From the NCBI RefSeq assembly GCF_009930795.1, contig NZ_CP017146.1, positions 2,542,001 through 2,606,000 of the forward strand: DNA of 64,000 bases, in the 5' to 3' direction. The notes beneath the pieces are model-generated. The model had not been told where the DNA came from, did not search any database, and saw nothing but the letters and a program-made list of their open reading frames with translations. Shown here piece by piece: positions 60,920 through 64,000 of this stretch. The first letter of the stretch is position 1; each line of letters opens with the position of its first letter. Source of the DNA: Marisediminicola antarctica (GTDB taxonomy: Bacteria; Actinomycetota; Actinomycetes; Actinomycetales; Microbacteriaceae). Both the position numbers and the translations under genes were made by a program.

Positions 60920-61962
60920 GATCCCACCTTCTGTTCTTGCTTCTGCGCGGTGTCGAGATCCTCGATCACACGCATCCGCCGGGAATTCCTCCGGGCTGCA
61001 ATCGCCTGAATGCCGACACCGAGAACGAGCAAGACACCGACCGCGGTACGCAGCCACGCGCTCGGCACCCCCACCAGTAGGAGGCTGTTCTTGATCACTT
61101 GGATCAAAAGCACGCCCAGTACCGTGCCGATTACCGAACCGCGGCCGCCGAAGATCGATGCACCACCGAGCACCACAGCAGCGATGATGTCCAGTTCGCC
61201 GCCGACCAGGTCGCGCGGATTCGCACTTCGGCTGAGGACGATGTGGATGACTCCTGCGATCGCCGCGAGGGCGCCAACCAGAACGTACACAGACACCTGA
61301 GTGCGTTTGACCAGGAATCCGGCTCGGCGCGCTGCCTCCAGATCGCCGCCCATAGCGTAGAGCGAGCGGCCGAACATGGTGCGCTTCAGGACCCAGGCGA
61401 CAAGCACGCAGAGCAGCAGAACGGGCACGACCAACACATGTAAGTAGGCACGCCCTGCACTCGTCGTGACGTCGAGCAGATTGCTGGTGGCGAGAGCCGC
61501 CATCGACCCCGGCAGCTCGGCGTAGTAGCTGGCTCCGACCCAGGTGTACATCGCTCCGAAGAACACACCCTGGGTGCCGAGCGTCACGATTAACGTGGGC
61601 AGGTTGAACTGGGCGATGACTATGCCGTTGACGAGCCCCAAGGCGGCGCCGACCGCGATCGCGATCGCGAAGATCCCTGGCAGGCCGGGATCAAAGCCCG
61701 CGTTGAGGCAAAATGACACCGTGGCGTAGCCCGCGAAGATCGCGATCGCGGCAAAGGAGACGTCGATCCCGCCCGTGATCACTACGATCAGAACGCCGAG
61801 GGCAAATACCACCGGAACAATTGAGCTTCGCAAGATAGAGAACCCGGTGTTAAGGGTAAAGAAGCTGGGGTTGGCGATTGACATCGCCACTATCAGGCCG
61901 ACCAGCACAAGCGCGAGCACGCCCTCGTTGTTTGAACCTCGCAGACTTCGCAGCGCACCCAT
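60916..61962 (-). CDS. Sugar ABC transporter permease (RbsC/LsrC-like)
   Basis: A 348-residue permease with about nine helices: VLIVVITGGIDVSFAAIAIF, IAQFNLPTLIVTLGTQGVFF, GELDIIAAVVLGGASIFGGR, the standard motifs of the group. It forms a heterodimer with the following permease gene. ATG at 61962 shares a nucleotide with the ATPase stop (TGATG). Confidence 0.9.
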   Translation of the reverse strand: MGALRSLRGSNNEGVLALVLVGLIVAMSIANPSFFTLNTGFSILRSSIVPVVFALGVLIVVITGGIDVSFAAIAIFAGYATVSFCLNAGFDPGLPGIFAIAIAVGAALGLVNGIVIAQFNLPTLIVTLGTQGVFFGAMYTWVGASYYAELPGSMAALATSNLLDVTTSAGRAYLHVLVVPVLLLCVLVAWVLKRTMFGRSLYAMGGDLEAARRAGFLVKRTQVSVYVLVGALAAIAGVIHIVLSRSANPRDLVGGELDIIAAVVLGGASIFGGRGSVIGTVLGVLLIQVIKNSLLLVGVPSAWLRTAVGVLLVLGVGIQAIAARRNSRRMRVIEDLDTAQKQEQKVGS

Positions 61963-63476
61963 CAGGCTGACATCCGCTCTTGAATCGTATCCACGGTGAT
62001 CTGATCTCCCTCGAGGGTGTGGGTCAGGCGCCCCTGCTTGATAACGAGGACCCGGTGGCACGACGCGACGAGCTCTGGCGCGTCATCGGAGATGACAATC
62101 ACCGACATGCCCTTCGCCGCTTCGACGCGCAGCAACTCCAGAATCTCCTCTTTGGAACCAATATCCACACCCACAGTTGGCCCGTTGAGCATGAGCACGG
62201 TCGGTGCGGTTGCCAACCATTTCGCAAGGACCACGCGCTGAGCGTTTCCGCCCGAGAGTGTGCGAACCGGCGACTGTGCGTTCGGCGCATTGATTTTCAA
62301 GCCCACGAAGTACCGCTTGATCGTGTCGGCGATCCCAGCGCGATTGAGTGTGCCCCATCGAGTCCGATGCGATTCGAGTGAGGCCGCAACTATGTTGTCC
62401 GCGATCGACTTTTCGAGGAACAGGCCCTGCGACAGGCGGTCCTCTGGGACATATCCGATTCCAGCTGACACGGCATCCTGGATCGTGCGAATCGGCACAA
62501 GCTCACCGGCGACGCGAATTTCGCCCTCGTCAGCGGGGGTAACCCCAAAAAGGGACTCGGCGATCTCGGTGCGACCCGACCCAAGCAGACCTGTCACACC
62601 AAGGATTTCCCCGCGGCGTAGTGCAAAGGAAACATCACGGTACGCGCCGGCAAGGGAGAGATTGGTTACTTCGAGAGCGAGAGGCGCAGTCGAGTCGAGG
62701 ACGCTCACTACCCGCGATTCATCGACTTCGCGACCCGTCATGTGGTGCGAAATCGAACGCTGATCGAATTCGGAGGTCAGCCCGCTCACGACCTGGCGCC
62801 CCGATCGCATGATGGTGAGCCTCTGGGAGATGGCGAGCACCTCTTCAAGCTTGTGGGACACAAACATTAAGGCGACGCCCCGCTCGCGAAGGCGCTCCAC
62901 GAGTGCGAAAAGCCGCCTCACTTCGGTGTGGGTGAGGGCAGTGGTCGGCTCATCCATGATTATCGCGCGCGCATCGTTGACGAGCGCACGGCAGATCGCG
63001 GTGAGTTGCTTGTCGGCCACCGATAGGTCGCCTACCTCGCGATCGAGGTCGAGGTCTAGTTCAAGTTCCCGCAGAATCGCCTCGGCCCTTGGCCTGACCG
63101 ACCCTGGGGAGTAGAGACGCCGCCCGCTCGCTACTTCCGCGGTCAGCACGATGTTCTCAGCCACTGTCAGATTGGGAAAGAGCGAGAAGTCTTGGTAGAT
63201 GACCTGGATGCCGCTCTGGATAGCAGCATGGGCGTTGATCTGGCCGTGCGAGACACCGTCGATGACAATCTGTCCCGAGTCGGGTCGCTCCGCGCCCGAG
63301 ATGATTTTGATGAGAGTTGACTTGCCGCAGCCGTTCTCCCCTGCGAGGCAGTGCACTTCGCCTGGGATCAGTTCGATCGAAACGTCGACAAGGGCGGGAA
63401 CTCCGCCGAAGCTCTTGGAGATTCCCCGTGCGGAGACAAAGGGTGATGGCAACTGGGAAATGGGCGTGGAAGTCAT
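61962..63476 (-). CDS. Sugar ABC transporter ATPase (two-domain, RbsA/LsrA-like)
   Basis: A 504-residue fused ATPase. NBD1: Walker A CLAGENGCGKSTLIKIIS, DLSVADKQLTAICRAL (an SVADKQ-type signature) and Walker B ARAIIMDEPTTALTHTE. NBD2 has GLLGSGRTEIAESLFG in place of Walker A, TLSGGNAQRVVLAKWLA, and a Walker B of form VLMLNGPTVGVDIGS, where Asn-Gly replaces the usual Asp-Glu. NBD2 is therefore probably the degenerate site, as usual for this class. Confidence 0.92.
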   Translation of the reverse strand: MTSTPISQLPSPFVSARGISKSFGGVPALVDVSIELIPGEVHCLAGENGCGKSTLIKIISGAERPDSGQIVIDGVSHGQINAHAAIQSGIQVIYQDFSLFPNLTVAENIVLTAEVASGRRLYSPGSVRPRAEAILRELELDLDLDREVGDLSVADKQLTAICRALVNDARAIIMDEPTTALTHTEVRRLFALVERLRERGVALMFVSHKLEEVLAISQRLTIMRSGRQVVSGLTSEFDQRSISHHMTGREVDESRVVSVLDSTAPLALEVTNLSLAGAYRDVSFALRRGEILGVTGLLGSGRTEIAESLFGVTPADEGEIRVAGELVPIRTIQDAVSAGIGYVPEDRLSQGLFLEKSIADNIVAASLESHRTRWGTLNRAGIADTIKRYFVGLKINAPNAQSPVRTLSGGNAQRVVLAKWLATAPTVLMLNGPTVGVDIGSKEEILELLRVEAAKGMSVIVISDDAPELVASCHRVLVIKQGRLTHTLEGDQITVDTIQERMSA

Positions 63477-63500
63477 GAGATTACCTTTCCAACTCGAGCA

Positions 63501-63533
63501 TCGGGGCGCGCACCAGTCGGATACGCGCCCCGA
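63501..63533 (-). promoter_or_regulatory. Intercistronic hairpin after the binding-protein gene
   Basis: TCGGGGCGCG and CGCGCCCCGA form a perfect 10-bp stem with a 13-nt loop between the binding-protein stop and the ATPase start. There is no U-run, so it probably acts as an RNA-stability or attenuation element, keeping the binding protein more abundant than the membrane parts. Function inferred from position. Confidence 0.6.
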
Positions 63534-63548
63534 GCCGAACTCGATTGC

Positions 63549-64000
63549 CTAGAAGTCGTACCCTGCAGCCGTCTCGGCATCAGCAGCGACCGAAGCAGCC
63601 CCAACGAAGACGTTGTCGTAGCCATCCAGCTTCTTGAGCGAGGTGTAACCCTCTACGCCGAGGTCGGTGCCTTCCTCGATGGTGCCGCCCTCAGCCAGAA
63701 TCAGTGCGATAGCGAGCTGCGCCTCACCTGCGAGAGCGGGGTCCCAGAAGAAGATCTTGTCGATGGAGCCATCGGCAAGGTACTGGTTTGCCACGGAGGG
63801 GATGGACGTGCCCATCACGCAAACCTGATCCTCGAGGCCCGCCTCCTGCACTGCACGAGCGATGCCGGGAACGTCATTTCCGGCGGACCCCTGGAATCCG
63901 GCGATGTTCGGGTACTTGGCAAGGACTTCCTTGGCACGCTCGTATGCGGTGCCCTGGTCGTCGGTGCTCTCGATTGGAGTCTCAACGCGCGTCATGTCGG
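63549..64000 (-). CDS. Sugar-type ABC binding protein, LsrB/RhaS-like (partial, C-terminus)
   Basis: The last 150 residues of a periplasmic-binding-protein type 1 solute receptor; the start lies beyond the window. YERAKEVLAKYPNIAGFQGS, the SIPSVANQYLADGSIDKIFF block with following WDP, and the final ETAAGYDF resemble LsrB/RhaS-type receptors (LsrB also ends in YDF). Substrates of that group include AI-2 and rhamnose; the actual ligand is not determined. First gene seen of the sugar operon. Confidence 0.85.
   Translation of the reverse strand, partial: DMTRVETPIESTDDQGTAYERAKEVLAKYPNIAGFQGSAGNDVPGIARAVQEAGLEDQVCVMGTSIPSVANQYLADGSIDKIFFWDPALAGEAQLAIALILAEGGTIEEGTDLGVEGYTSLKKLDGYDNVFVGAASVAADAETAAGYDF

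Overview
The window reads as chromosome of a high-GC actinobacterium, most likely a member of the Microbacteriaceae. The grounds are the strong G/C third-position bias, many GTG starts, dense runs of genes sharing 4-nt ATGA/GTGA stop-start overlaps, a DUF222/HNH (13E12-type) endonuclease gene, a DUF7882-type small protein, GAF-ANTAR regulators, and dispersed intergenic repeats built around GGTTGAGGAGGTCGCGCAGC. No rRNA, tRNA, CRISPR array, prophage or complete insertion sequence was seen. Species cannot be fixed from the sequence alone.

Layout. 1-4.7 kb: a membrane-anchored protein, an MFS exporter, a second membrane-anchored protein and a 42-codon small ORF on the minus strand, then a lipoprotein-like flavin amine oxidase whose domain order is circularly permuted, facing a Pr6Pr-family membrane protein. 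4.8-10 kb: a GT1 and a HEAT-repeat/GT4 glycosyltransferase overlapping by 4 nt, then a flotillin. 10-15.6 kb: a flavin reductase coupled to an acetyl-CoA-synthetase-like ligase, then a P-type cation ATPase. 15.6-20.3 kb: a complete oleA-oleBC(fused)-oleD operon for long-chain olefin formation through a beta-lactone. 20.4-24.4 kb: NAD(P)HX epimerase, a cardiolipin synthase remnant, a spermidine-synthase-like protein and 4-alpha-glucanotransferase. 24.5-28.6 kb: two GAF-ANTAR proteins (the first behind a 16-codon leader ORF), a broken ABC ATPase fragment, a stand-alone LigD polymerase domain and a PfkB kinase. 28.8-34.6 kb: a two-gene K+/H+ antiporter, then a LolA-like protein with an ABC-2 exporter, and a PQ-loop protein. 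34.7-41.4 kb: an MDR oxidoreductase, family repeats, the HNH endonuclease and a three-gene transhydrogenase operon (pntAA-pntAB-pntB). 41.4-49.7 kb: DUF6448 protein, PhoD-like phosphatase, SulP transporter, DEAD-box helicase, Nudix CoA pyrophosphatase, an ArsR/AHSA1 pair and a decayed pterin dehydratase gene. 49.7-57.1 kb: two membrane proteins divergent from a NarL-type two-component system, a DUF7882 protein, a putative Fe(II)/2-oxoglutarate oxygenase next to a DtxR/IdeR-like box, and a DUF262-DUF1524 (GmrSD-like) nuclease. 57.2-64 kb: a sugar-uptake and catabolism operon (LsrB/RhaS-like binding protein, double ATPase, two permeases, DhaK, DhaL, beta-hydroxyacid dehydrogenase) that runs off the right edge.

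Cross-cutting observations. Short, nearly perfect tandem duplications with 6-24 bp units are unusually common: ten lie in or at the end of coding sequence and one is intergenic. In two genes (malQ and the AHSA1 gene) an 8-bp repeat carries the stop codon. Three clear gene remnants (cardiolipin synthase, ABC ATPase, pterin dehydratase/VOC) show ongoing decay. The deletion in the last can be traced to a 10-bp direct repeat. The least conventional protein architectures are the permuted amine oxidase and the HEAT-GT4 fusion.
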